From Opitutia bacterium Tous-C4FEB (GTDB lineage Bacteria > Verrucomicrobiota > Verrucomicrobiia > Opitutales > Opitutaceae), in contig NEVA01000005.1 in NCBI GenBank assembly GCA_002304445.1, positions 62,001 to 126,000 on the forward strand: a stretch of DNA of 64,000 bases. The letters run 5' to 3'. The first letter of the stretch is position 1. Each line of letters begins with the position of its first letter. Under the pieces are notes generated by a model. The model was not told the origin of the DNA. It worked only from the letters and a program-made list of their open reading frames with translations, and ran no database searches. Below are positions 56,138 through 64,000 of this stretch, piece after piece. The translations under genes and the position numbers were made by a program.

Positions 56138-57259
56138 TCAGAGAGAACGCAACTGCGCACCGCTTTGCACTAATTTTTCCCGCATGATCAAGGGTTCTTG
56201 GGCTTTTTCGAGCGCCTCGTCGGGCGAAACCAAATCTCGATTCACGAGGCTCAGGAGATGCGTGTCCAGCGTGATCATGCCTAAGTTGGACCCGGTCTGA
56301 ATGTCTGAGGAAATCCGGAAGGTTTTGTTTTCCCGGATGAGGGAAGCAATCGAAGTGTTGTTAACCATAATTTCGAAAGCGGCCACGCGCCCCCCGCCGA
56401 TTTTTTTGCAAAGCACCTGGGAGATAACCGCCACGAGGGACGAAGCCAGTTGGGTGCGAATCATTTCTTTCACGCTGGCCGGGAAGGCATCGACGATGCG
56501 GTCGACCGTCTTCGCGGCGCTGTTGGTGTGGAGCGTGGCGAAGACCAAATGCCCGGTTTCGGCCGCGGTGAGCGCGGCCTCGATCGTTTCGAGATCGCGC
56601 ATCTCGCCCACCAAAATAACGTCGGGGTCCTGCCGGAGCGCGCGGCGTATAGCCTCAGAGAAACTCGGTACGTCAGCGTGCACTTCGCGTTGGGTGACCA
56701 CACACCGTTTGTGCGCATGCAAATACTCGATCGGATCTTCGATCGTGATGATATGTCCGTCGCGGTTCTCATTCACGTAGTTTATCATCGACGCCAGCGT
56801 CGTGGACTTGCCGGATCCGGTCGGGCCGGTGACCAAGATCAAACCGCGCGGCCGATAAAGCAGTTCGCGGATTTTATCCGGCAGACCGAGTTCTCGCAGG
56901 CCAAATAGTTTATTGGGAATTTGCCGCAGCACCATCCCGTAGCAGCCCTTGGAACGGAGGACCGAGACGCGGAAACGCGCCTTTTCCCCAAACGCAAAAC
57001 CGAAGTCGGTTCCGCCGTTGAGCTGCACGTTGCTCAGGTGGCTTTCGGGCGTGACCGCTCGCATGAGCCTCTCGGTATCGCCGGGCGTGAGCGCTGGTCC
57101 GTCGATCGGCAACATGCTGCCACTGAGCCGCAACGTCGGCGGCTGGCCGACTTGGAGGTGAAGGTCGGAGGCATTCTGGTCCACCACGAGTTCGAGCAGC
57201 TCGTTCAGTTCGTAATGCATCACATGGGACGGTGCGGCCGCGGTCGGAAACGAAGTCAT
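56138..57259 (-). CDS. pilT: Twitching motility retraction ATPase PilT
   Basis: A 373-residue Pil[33 protein letters not shown] at the N-terminus, Walker [16 protein letters not shown] near residue 148, [12 protein letters not shown], Walker [33 protein letters not shown] near the C-terminus, and ASLIREN matching the AIRNLIRE motif of retraction ATPases. It lacks the zinc tetracysteine of PilB. Its presence argues that the locus builds a retractable type IV pilus rather than only a secretion system. It lies two bases after the upstream ATPase gene. Confidence 0.94.
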   Translation of the reverse strand: MTSFPTAAAPSHVMHYELNELLELVVDQNASDLHLQVGQPPTLRLSGSMLPIDGPALTPGDTERLMRAVTPESHLSNVQLNGGTDFGFAFGEKARFRVSVLRSKGCYGMVLRQIPNKLFGLRELGLPDKIRELLYRPRGLILVTGPTGSGKSTTLASMINYVNENRDGHIITIEDPIEYLHAHKRCVVTQREVHADVPSFSEAIRRALRQDPDVILVGEMRDLETIEAALTAAETGHLVFATLHTNSAAKTVDRIVDAFPASVKEMIRTQLASSLVAVISQVLCKKIGGGRVAAFEIMVNNTSIASLIRENKTFRISSDIQTGSNLGMITLDTHLLSLVNRDLVSPDEALEKAQEPLIMREKLVQSGAQLRSL

Positions 57260-57261
57260 CG

Positions 57262-59043
57262 TTAGCTGGCGTCGCCGACGGTGATCGAAACGACTTCGTC
57301 GATCGTGGTCAGACCGGCCGTCACTTTGCGCAAGCCATCTTCGCGCATCGTGCGCATGCCGAAGCTCCGGGCTTTGTCCCGCAGTCTCGCGGAACCGGTA
57401 TTTTCATAAATCAACCGCTGCACGTCCTCGTTGATCAGAAACAGCTCGACGATCACCAGCCGGCCGCGGAATCCAGTGCCGTTGCAATTGGCGCAACCGG
57501 TGCCCTTGGCAAAATTCGCCGCCGAGGCCATCGCCGGGGAGATGTTGAGCGAGCGCAGCTCGGCGGCGGTCGGCTGGTAGGGCTGCGTGCACTTGGGGCA
57601 GATCTTGCGCACCAGTCGCTGAGCGAGCACCGCTCGCAACGAGGTCGAAACCAAGAATGGTTTCACGCCGATATCGATTAAGCGCGTCACGGCGCTGGGC
57701 GCATCGTTGGTGTGCAACGTCGAGAACACCATGTGGCCGGTAAGAGATGCGTTGATCGCGATCTCGGCCGTTTCGAGATCTCGAATCTCGCCGATCATAA
57801 CGATGTTGGGCGCCTGCCGGAGCATGGATCGCAGCGCCGAAGCAAAGGTCATCCCCACGTCCGCCCGCACCGGCACTTGGTTGATGCCGTTGAGCTGATA
57901 CTCGACCGGGTCCTCCACCGTGATGATCTTGCGGTCGGGTTTGTTGATGTGGTGCAGGCAGGAATAAAGCGTCGTCGTTTTGCCCGAGCCGGTCGGTCCG
58001 GTCACCAGCACGATCCCATCGGGCATCGCGATGAGCCGTTCCATCTCCTTCTGGTCATCGCTGAAAAAACCGAGCTGCGGCAAACCGAGTTGCAGGCCTT
58101 CCTTGTCGAGAATGCGCATCACAATGCTCTCGCCGTGCGCCGTCGGGAGCGACGAAACGCGCAGGTCGAGTTGCCGGCCGTTAACCATAATCTGAATGCG
58201 TCCATCCTGCGGAATCCGTTTCTCCGCAATGCTGATGTTGGCCATAATTTTCAGCCGGGAAACAATTGAAAGCTGTAACCGCTTGGGCGGATTCTCCACT
58301 TCGAGGAGCACGCCATCGATCCGGTAGCGCACCCGGAAACGTTTCTCCAGCGGCTCCATGTGGATATCCGAAGCCCGCCGCTGAATCGCTTCCAGAATGA
58401 TGCTGTGCACCAATTTCACGACGGGAGCATCGGCGTCGGTATCGCTCACGTTGCCGAGTCCACTGGCCTCGGTCGAAGCAACGGCGGAATCCCCGTTACC
58501 GGGGGCCGAGAGATTGCTCAACAACTGGTCCAGCGAGCCCGCATCCTTGCCGTAGAATCGATCGATGGCCGCGGCGATATCGTCGGCCGTCGCCACGTGC
58601 GGCTCGATCGTGAGCTTCAACATGTGGCCCAAATTATCGACCGCTTCAGTGTCGATCGGGTCGGAAATCGCCAGCTTGAGCACCCTGCCCTCATGGGCAA
58701 ACGGGAGAATTTTATAGCGCGCCGCAAACTCCCGCGGCACCATTCCCAGGACCTCGCCCGAGACTCGCACCACCCCCAGATCAGGCGCCAGCGGCAGACC
58801 GAAATCGACCGCCAAAAACTCCGCCACGCGCCGGAGATCCAAACCGGCGTCGGCCACCAGCAAGGCCAGCAGTCGCGGGGCCGGCGTCACCAAATCCGCG
58901 TGCTCGGCGATCTGCCGGCGGGCGCGCTCGACCGCCGCCGGAGCAACCAAGGTCCGCTCCAAGGCCAACTGCACGATAAACTCATCCGCCCCCGGCGTCA
59001 GAGCGACCGAAGACACGGAACCGGCGGAGGCGAAATCGCTCAT
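57262..59043 (-). CDS. pilB: PilB/GspE-type assembly ATPase (first copy)
   Basis: A 593-residue secretion ATPase. GspE-N-like domains cover residues 1-170, then [23 protein letters not shown], Walker [20 protein letters not shown] near residue 352, [36 protein letters not shown], and zinc cysteines CPKC ... CANC. It drives pilus extension; the pilB symbol rests on adjacency to pilT and pilC. It is nine bases after rho on the same strand. Confidence 0.9.
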   Translation of the reverse strand: MSDFASAGSVSSVALTPGADEFIVQLALERTLVAPAAVERARRQIAEHADLVTPAPRLLALLVADAGLDLRRVAEFLAVDFGLPLAPDLGVVRVSGEVLGMVPREFAARYKILPFAHEGRVLKLAISDPIDTEAVDNLGHMLKLTIEPHVATADDIAAAIDRFYGKDAGSLDQLLSNLSAPGNGDSAVASTEASGLGNVSDTDADAPVVKLVHSIILEAIQRRASDIHMEPLEKRFRVRYRIDGVLLEVENPPKRLQLSIVSRLKIMANISIAEKRIPQDGRIQIMVNGRQLDLRVSSLPTAHGESIVMRILDKEGLQLGLPQLGFFSDDQKEMERLIAMPDGIVLVTGPTGSGKTTTLYSCLHHINKPDRKIITVEDPVEYQLNGINQVPVRADVGMTFASALRSMLRQAPNIVMIGEIRDLETAEIAINASLTGHMVFSTLHTNDAPSAVTRLIDIGVKPFLVSTSLRAVLAQRLVRKICPKCTQPYQPTAAELRSLNISPAMASAANFAKGTGCANCNGTGFRGRLVIVELFLINEDVQRLIYENTGSARLRDKARSFGMRTMREDGLRKVTAGLTTIDEVVSITVGDAS

Positions 59044-59052
59044 GATGGGTGA

Positions 59053-61038
59053 TTATTGACGGCTAAGACTGAGCAAGAACTCGGCGTTCGATTTGGTCTT
59101 CTTTAGCCGCGTGATCAGCATCTCCATCGATTCGATCGGCCCAAGGCCCTGCATCGCCCGACGCAAACCATAGATGCGTTGGAGTTCCTCAGGATGGTAG
59201 ATAAGCTCCTCTTTACGCGTGCCCGAGCGATCGATGTTGATGGCCGGGAAAATCCGGCGTTCGACGAGACCGCGGTCCAGATGAATCTCGCTGTTGCCGG
59301 TGCCTTTGAACTCCTCGAAAATGATCTCGTCCATCCGGCTACCGGTGTCGACCAGCGCGGTGGCGATGATCGTGAGACTGCCGGCACCTTCGATGTTTCT
59401 GGCGGCACCGAAGAAGCGCTTGGGTTTCTGCAACGCATTCGATTCCAAGCCGCCCGACATCGTCTTCCCCCCGTTGCCGGAGAGCGCGTTGTAGGCCCGG
59501 GCGAGACGGGTAATCGAATCCAGCAGAATGACGACGTGTTGCCCTTGCTCGACCAAGCGCCGGGCCTTCTCACCCACCATCTCGGCGCAGTGGACGTGAC
59601 TCTCGGGCGTCTCATCAAACGTGGACGAAACCACTTCACCCTTGGTGTGCCGGCGGAAATCCGTGACCTCCTCGGGGCGCTCGTCGATCAAAAGCAAAAT
59701 CAACTTCACCTCAGGACTGTTCGCCGAAATCGAGTTGGCGATGTTTTGCATGAGCACCGTCTTGCCGGTGCGCGGAGGGGCCACAATCAGGCCGCGTTGG
59801 CCAAAACCGATCGGAGTCAAAATGTCGACGGCCCGCATGGACACGTCTTTCGCGACCTCTTCGGACTCCAGCAAAATACGCTTCAGCGGATAGTAGGGCG
59901 TCAGCTCCTCAAACGGCGTTACGTTGGCAATGGCCTCGGGCGCGAGCCCCATGACTTTGTCAACCCGCACGACGGCCGGACAACGATCACCGGGCTGCGG
60001 CGCTTGCACCAGCACCTCCACGTGATGGCCGCGCTTCAAACCATAGCGGGTCACCAAACTTTCCGGCAGATAGGCATCGTCAGGGTAGAGCCGATAATTG
60101 CCCTGTGCGTGCACGATAAACGCGCCGCGGTCCGTCATATCGATATAGCCGCGGTCCAATATCGGCCGCTTGGCCGTCGCCGCCGCCGAAAAAATCTGCG
60201 CCTGCAGCGTCCGCCGGTTAGGCGCACCTTCGAACGTGATCCCCTCGCGTCGGGCAAACGCAGTGAGTTCGGCCAACGTTAGCGTGTAGAGATCGTCCAA
60301 CACCAACGGCTCGCCTCCCCCCGACGAAATTTCGGCCGCCAAAGTATCGAGGGTGGAGACATTGGTAAATCGGGCGGGATTCGGCAAATCCCCAAAAACC
60401 TGCGGCGCGCTCGGCGGTAGGGGCTGCGGTGGAAAGGCGGGCGCTGGCCCACCACCACCGCCGCCGAATCCACCGCCGCCCGGGCCGCCGGGCTGCCACG
60501 GTCCAGCACCGTGGCGTCCGCGCTTCCGTTTATTGCGTTTCCAAGCGTCACGGCCTTGCCACTCGCCGCGTCCGACACCGCCGCCACCGGGGTGCCCGTT
60601 ACCGCCGTTGCCGCTAAAACCCTGCGGCTCGCCCGGTCCACCGCCGCCCGGTCCGGAACCCTGCTCCGAAGCCGGCGCAGCATTGAAGTCGCCACCCTCA
60701 TTACCGCCGAAATCGTGGCCGGAAGCTTGAGCCGAAGGCCTTTCCGACGGTTCCGGTGAGGGCGAACGGTCAGGAACAAAAATCGCGGCGGGCGGCGTCG
60801 AAACCGGGGCAGGCGTCGGCACAAAAATCGGTTGGGGTGACGGTGCCGACGTTTCGCAATTCGTGGCCGCCGGGCCCTCAAAAGACAATTCGGCCTCGGA
60901 AGATTTCCCCTTGGCATTGGCTTTCGCTTTAGGCTTAACCGCCCGCGGATTGGCCGGCCGTTTGGCTTTTTTGGACGCAGTCGCTGCGGGTTTGGCGGAA
61001 GACGAAGATTCGCCGTCGGATTTAGGAGAAAGGGCCAT
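59053..61038 (-). CDS. rho: Transcription termination factor Rho with long disordered N-terminal extension
   Basis: A 661-residue Rho against about 420 in E. coli. Residues 1-240 are low complexity: Lys/Ala-rich, then Pro-rich, then Gly/Asn-rich with a basic core ([14 protein letters not shown]). The canonical protein follows: an N-terminal helix bundle, the RNA-binding OB-fold ([22 protein letters not shown]), Walker A PPRTGKT near residue 415-422, [21 protein letters not shown] and [22 protein letters not shown]. The ATG at 61038 ([12 protein letters not shown]) is chosen; an ATG further upstream runs into coaE. It acts on untranslated transcripts genome-wide. Confidence 0.95.
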   Translation of the reverse strand: MALSPKSDGESSSSAKPAATASKKAKRPANPRAVKPKAKANAKGKSSEAELSFEGPAATNCETSAPSPQPIFVPTPAPVSTPPAAIFVPDRSPSPEPSERPSAQASGHDFGGNEGGDFNAAPASEQGSGPGGGGPGEPQGFSGNGGNGHPGGGGVGRGEWQGRDAWKRNKRKRGRHGAGPWQPGGPGGGGFGGGGGGPAPAFPPQPLPPSAPQVFGDLPNPARFTNVSTLDTLAAEISSGGGEPLVLDDLYTLTLAELTAFARREGITFEGAPNRRTLQAQIFSAAATAKRPILDRGYIDMTDRGAFIVHAQGNYRLYPDDAYLPESLVTRYGLKRGHHVEVLVQAPQPGDRCPAVVRVDKVMGLAPEAIANVTPFEELTPYYPLKRILLESEEVAKDVSMRAVDILTPIGFGQRGLIVAPPRTGKTVLMQNIANSISANSPEVKLILLLIDERPEEVTDFRRHTKGEVVSSTFDETPESHVHCAEMVGEKARRLVEQGQHVVILLDSITRLARAYNALSGNGGKTMSGGLESNALQKPKRFFGAARNIEGAGSLTIIATALVDTGSRMDEIIFEEFKGTGNSEIHLDRGLVERRIFPAINIDRSGTRKEELIYHPEELQRIYGLRRAMQGLGPIESMEMLITRLKKTKSNAEFLLSLSRQ

Positions 61039-61091
61039 GATAGAAAAGTGCTTAACGCCCGACTCTTGGTGGGCAGAATGAGCTGAAGAAA

Positions 61092-61670
61092 TTAGTTGGG
61101 TAATGAACCGACGAGCGTGTCGATCTGAGCGTGGAGAAATGAAAGGGTCCCGTCGTTCCACAGGACCTTGTCGGCAAGTTCAACTTTGCGCGCCAGAGGG
61201 AGTTGCTTCGCAATCCGTTTTTCGGCGAGACCTCGCGACAGACCGCGTTGCTCCAGACGAACGATTTGCTGGTCGAAAGAACACGCCACGCAGACCGTGA
61301 AATCAAACCAATTCTCCAATCTCTGCTCAAAGAGCAGCGGCACCTCAAAAACCCACCGTCTTACCGAAGCCAACGCCAACTCTTCCCTCCAAATGCCAAA
61401 AAGGATCGGGTGCGTAAGTGCCTCAAGCCAGACCCGTTCGCGATCATCACCAAACACCCGTGCCGCCAAAACCGACCGGTCCACCCGGCTGTCGGTCATC
61501 AAGATTGCATCGCCATAGCGCGCACAGATCTCCCGCGTCACGGCCGGGTCTTGGAGCACTCGGTTTCGGATCAGAGCATCCGAATCAACGAGATGAAAGC
61601 CCAACGCGACGAATTTTTGAGCCGCCGCCGATTTCCCGCACCCAATCCCCCCGGTCAGTCCTAAGATCAT
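61092..61670 (-). CDS. coaE: Dephospho-CoA kinase
   Basis: A 192-residue P-loop kinase: MILGLTGGIGCGKSAAAQKF with Walker A, DSDALIRNRVL, FEVPLLFEQRLENWFDFTVCVACS, and Q-rich RLEQRGLSRGLAEKRIAKQLPL near the lid. It performs the last step of coenzyme A synthesis. The ATG at 61670 starts the P-loop domain; an ATG 90 bases upstream adds basic unrelated residues. It precedes rho by 53 bases. Confidence 0.95.
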   Translation of the reverse strand: MILGLTGGIGCGKSAAAQKFVALGFHLVDSDALIRNRVLQDPAVTREICARYGDAILMTDSRVDRSVLAARVFGDDRERVWLEALTHPILFGIWREELALASVRRWVFEVPLLFEQRLENWFDFTVCVACSFDQQIVRLEQRGLSRGLAEKRIAKQLPLARKVELADKVLWNDGTLSFLHAQIDTLVGSLPN

Positions 61671-61790
61671 GACGCAGCGGCGTTCATCGCCAGCTTTAGG
61701 CTTGCGCCTTTTTTCCGCAAATTCCTTATCATTTTTAGAAATTTTCGCCAAGCGCCCCACGAGGCAACGCGATTTTCAATTCGTTTACCT

Positions 61791-62195
61791 ATGCCCCGGA
61801 CCATCGATACCAAGTCTGGGCAAGCCGTAGCCCAGTTTGTCCATCAAGTGTTTCAGCGACTATTGCTAGGCGTATCAGATCCCTGGATCGCCCGGATCTT
61901 CACCGACGTCGCAGCACTTTTTTTAGTTCGCCATCCCGATTATTCGGCGATCGGCCTGCGCGACCATACCCTCGTACCCACCTTGCCAGCGTCCGCACGC
62001 TTGGTCGAGCTCTTCGCCGGCACTCACCGCGCCGAGATCGAGCCCATGGCGAGTTGCCGACAACTTGAACGCACGAAAATATTGGGCCTTCCCGACTCGA
62101 GGGTGATTCCGAAGGCCTCTGGCATTTTTTGGCAGAGGCCTTCCCGCGTGGGCTCAAACCTTACCCCGTTGCCGGCAAGCAAAACATTCCGATGA
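61791..62195 (+). CDS. Uncertain 134-residue ORF
   Basis: The open frame begins MPRTIDTKSGQAVAQFVHQVFQRLL. The first 60 or so codons have plausible codon use for this genome. The last third does not: it has mixed third positions and contains an 11-base-pair perfect hairpin at 62112-62144. No family is recognised. It could be a real small gene, a degraded gene, or chance. It lies between divergent coaE and comM. Confidence 0.35.
   Translation: MPRTIDTKSGQAVAQFVHQVFQRLLLGVSDPWIARIFTDVAALFLVRHPDYSAIGLRDHTLVPTLPASARLVELFAGTHRAEIEPMASCRQLERTKILGLPDSRVIPKASGIFWQRPSRVGSNLTPLPASKTFR
62112..62144. other. Perfect 11-bp hairpin inside the uncertain ORF
   Basis: GAAGGCCTCTG (62112-62122) pairs exactly with CAGAGGCCTTC (62134-62144) around the loop GCATTTTTTGG. 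No T-tract follows on either strand, so it is not a standard terminator. It lies about 100 bases before the comM start. Confidence 0.5.
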
Positions 62196-62246
62196 TCTGC
62201 ACACGTCTTTTTGCAGCAACGACCTGACTCCGCCCCATCCCGGTTC

Positions 62247-63791
62247 ATGCTCGCTACGATCTCATCCGCCGCCCTCCAAGGCATCGACGCGGAGCCCGTC
62301 CACGTCGAGGTAAACGCAGGCGAGGTCGGCGAACCCCGCATCTATCTCGTCGGCTTGCCCGATGCGGCCGTCAAGGAGTCCGAAGACCGCGTCTTCTCCG
62401 CGCTGGGCAACAGCGGCTTTCGCCCGCCGCGCACGCGCACCACGATCAATCTCGCCCCCGGCCACCTCCGCAAGGAAGGGCCGATTTACGATCTGCCCAT
62501 TGCTCTGGGTATTCTCGTCGCGACCAAGCAGCTCATCGCGCCTGCGCTCGACGATTTTCTCATCGCCGGCGAACTCAGTCTCTCCGGCGCCACCCGCCCC
62601 GTGCGCGGAGCTTTGGCCATGGCTCGCTTGGCCCGCTCCTTGGGTAAACGCGGCGTGCTCCTCCCCGCCCTCTCGGCCGAGGAGGCCTCGCTCGTCGAAG
62701 GCGTCGCCGTCTATCGCGTCACCTCGCTCGACGAAGCGTTCCGTTTTCTCAGCGGTGAAAAACCTCTGACCCCGCTCGACCCGCTGCTCGCGCGCTCTCG
62801 TCCCGCGAGCGCTCAAGTCACCGAGGGTCTTGGCGATTTTTCCGAGATCAAGGGCCAACACGCCCTTCGCCGTGCTGTCGAGGTTGCCGTCAGCGGCAGT
62901 CACAATCTCCTGATTATCGGCCCGCCCGGCGCCGGCAAATCGATGGTCGCGAAACGGCTGCCGACGATCATGCCGCCGCCCACCCTCGACGAACACCTGG
63001 AGATTCTCAGCATCCATTCCGCCGCCGGCCGCACGATTTCAGGTGAGACCTCCTGGGGCACCCGGCCCTTTCGTTCGCCCCACCACACGGTCTCCGACAT
63101 CGCCCTGCTCGGCGGCGGCACCATTCCTGGGCCCGGTGAAATCTCCCTCGCGCACCACGGCGTGCTATTCCTCGACGAACTCCCCGAGTTCAAACGCTCC
63201 GCCCTCGAAGTCCTCCGCCAGCCTCTTGAAGATTGCAACGTCACCATCTCGCGCAGCGCGGGAAAAGTCACCCTACCCTGCGCTTTCATGCTGGTCGCGG
63301 CGATGAACCCCTGCCCCTGCGGCTACCTCGGCGACACGAAGCACGAATGCCGTTGCACGCCCTCGCAGGTCCAGCGTTACCGCGCCCGCATCAGCGGTCC
63401 TCTCCTTGACCGCATCGACCTTCACATCGAGGCCCCGGCCTTGGCTATCGGCGATCTTCGCTCGGAAAAGCCCGGCGAATCTTCGGCGGTGATTCGGGCG
63501 CGGGTTCACACCGCCCGCACGGTTCAACACAACCGTTTCTCCGGTTCCAAGACCACCGCCAACGCCCGCATGACGCACGCGCAGATCCGCAAAAACTGCG
63601 GGATCGATTCCACGCTCGGTGACCTGCTCCAGCAGGCGATGGAACAACTTTCCCTCTCCGCCCGCGCCTATGACCGCATTTTGAAGGTCGCCCGCACCAT
63701 CGCTGACCTCGCCGGCGCCGAACGCATCGAGTCCCCCCATTTGCTCGAGGCCATCCAATACCGCAGTCTCGACCGCGCGGTCTTCTACTGA
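62247..63791 (+). CDS. comM: ComM/YifB-type Mg-chelatase-like AAA+ ATPase
   Basis: A 514-residue ATPase. The N-terminal Lon-like domain has [51 protein letters not shown] and [19 protein letters not shown]+ Walker A is [17 protein letters not shown], followed by [54 protein letters not shown] and the C-terminal Mg-chelatase helical region. ComM/YifB is a branch-migration helicase that widens integration tracts during natural transformation. The ATG at 62247 ([13 protein letters not shown]) starts the conserved protein. Confidence 0.95.
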   Translation: MLATISSAALQGIDAEPVHVEVNAGEVGEPRIYLVGLPDAAVKESEDRVFSALGNSGFRPPRTRTTINLAPGHLRKEGPIYDLPIALGILVATKQLIAPALDDFLIAGELSLSGATRPVRGALAMARLARSLGKRGVLLPALSAEEASLVEGVAVYRVTSLDEAFRFLSGEKPLTPLDPLLARSRPASAQVTEGLGDFSEIKGQHALRRAVEVAVSGSHNLLIIGPPGAGKSMVAKRLPTIMPPPTLDEHLEILSIHSAAGRTISGETSWGTRPFRSPHHTVSDIALLGGGTIPGPGEISLAHHGVLFLDELPEFKRSALEVLRQPLEDCNVTISRSAGKVTLPCAFMLVAAMNPCPCGYLGDTKHECRCTPSQVQRYRARISGPLLDRIDLHIEAPALAIGDLRSEKPGESSAVIRARVHTARTVQHNRFSGSKTTANARMTHAQIRKNCGIDSTLGDLLQQAMEQLSLSARAYDRILKVARTIADLAGAERIESPHLLEAIQYRSLDRAVFY

Positions 63792-63881
63792 CGCCGGATC
63801 GGGTCGGCCTTCTCGCCAGGAAGCCAAAAAACTCGCGCTTGACGCATCGCACAAAATCCAAAGCTTTTCGCCTCCTTCATC

Positions 63882-63956
63882 GCCCCCATCGTCTATCGGC
63901 TAGGACGGGTGGTTCTCATCCACCAAAGCGGAGTTCGACTCTCCGTGGGGGCACCA
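63882..63956 (+). tRNA. tRNA-Glu (anticodon CUC)
   Basis: A full cloverleaf of 75 bases with encoded CCA. The acceptor GCCCCCA pairs with TGGGGGC. The anticodon stem GGTGG/CCACC encloses TTCTCAT, giving anticodon CTC for GAG (glutamate). The T-loop is GTTCGACTC. Confidence 0.96.
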
Positions 63957-63970
63957 ATTTAAGACCAAAA

Positions 63971-64000
63971 AAAACCCGCGCCTTAGATGGCGCGGGTTTT
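63971..64000 (+). terminator. Rho-independent terminator after tRNA-Glu
   Basis: AAAACCCGCGCC (63971-63982) pairs with GGCGCGGGTTTT (63989-64000) around TTAGAT. The T-tract runs to the window edge. Confidence 0.88.

Noticed and set aside
63882-63956. tRNA-Glu as an integration (att) site for a mobile element.
   Set aside because: No integrase or direct repeat of the tRNA 3' end is seen, but the window ends 44 bases later, so it cannot be excluded downstream.

Overview
The window is GC-rich chromosomal DNA from a bacterium that is most likely a member of the Verrucomicrobiota, probably near the Opitutaceae. Support comes from a double-length UvrA of a kind known in the PVC superphylum, an McsA-McsB-ClpC arginine-phosphorylation operon, few clear Shine-Dalgarno sites, and overall gene style. 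This placement is inference; there is no rRNA or other decisive marker. Nearly all of it is housekeeping and core metabolism. I see no prophage, transposase, CRISPR array or plasmid functions.

Layout. 1-3457: the 3' part of a PQQ dehydrogenase with a built-in cytochrome c, an AI-2E/PerM-type permease, a small zinc-ribbon membrane protein and a cupin. 3593-10744: a DNA-repair cluster related to the Lhr-Core/PdeM/ligase/exonuclease operon, in which the metallo-beta-lactamase exonuclease is fused to the ATP-dependent ligase and a second free-standing exonuclease closes the cluster. 10764-15007: a DUF3108 protein, a family 9 glycosyltransferase, an MFS transporter and a PfkB kinase. 15055-16039: rplU-rpmA with a strong terminator, then a small membrane protein. 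16084-26251: amino-acid and heme genes, namely scpB-pheA, ilvD, and a long minus-strand run asd, tRNA-Val, ilvN, ilvC, hemC, hemD, degT-like, trpF. 26250-33910: an L,D-transpeptidase, a secreted transglutaminase-like protein, clpC-mcsB-mcsA and a class IV aminotransferase. 34037-40489: a pseudopilin, a CBS-type family II pyrophosphatase, lpdA, a holin-4 family membrane protein, a glycosyltransferase and a DeoR regulator. 40622-46396: the giant four-ATPase-module UvrA. 46397-46937: a non-coding stretch packed with REP-like palindromes. 46938-53208: eno, a secreted coiled-coil protein, an RlmI-type methyltransferase, and an overlapping phosphatase/isochorismatase/YhaM operon. 53241-61670 (minus): coaE-rho followed by the type IV pilus/type II secretion motor genes pilB-like, pilT, pilB-like, pilC. 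61791-64000: an uncertain small ORF, comM, tRNA-Glu and a terminator.

Themes. Repair is well represented (Exo-ligase fusion, Lhr, PdeM, second Exo, double UvrA). The pilus motor genes plus comM are compatible with twitching and DNA uptake. Valine/isoleucine genes (ilvD, ilvN, ilvC, an ilvE-like gene) are scattered over the window without the catalytic acetolactate synthase subunit. The features least explained by gene annotation are the interspersed repeats: decamer-periodic GTGTCC repeats that touch the starts of lhr and uvrA, two GTAG-headed REP families at 46499-46665, and other inverted repeats at 2728 and 11549.
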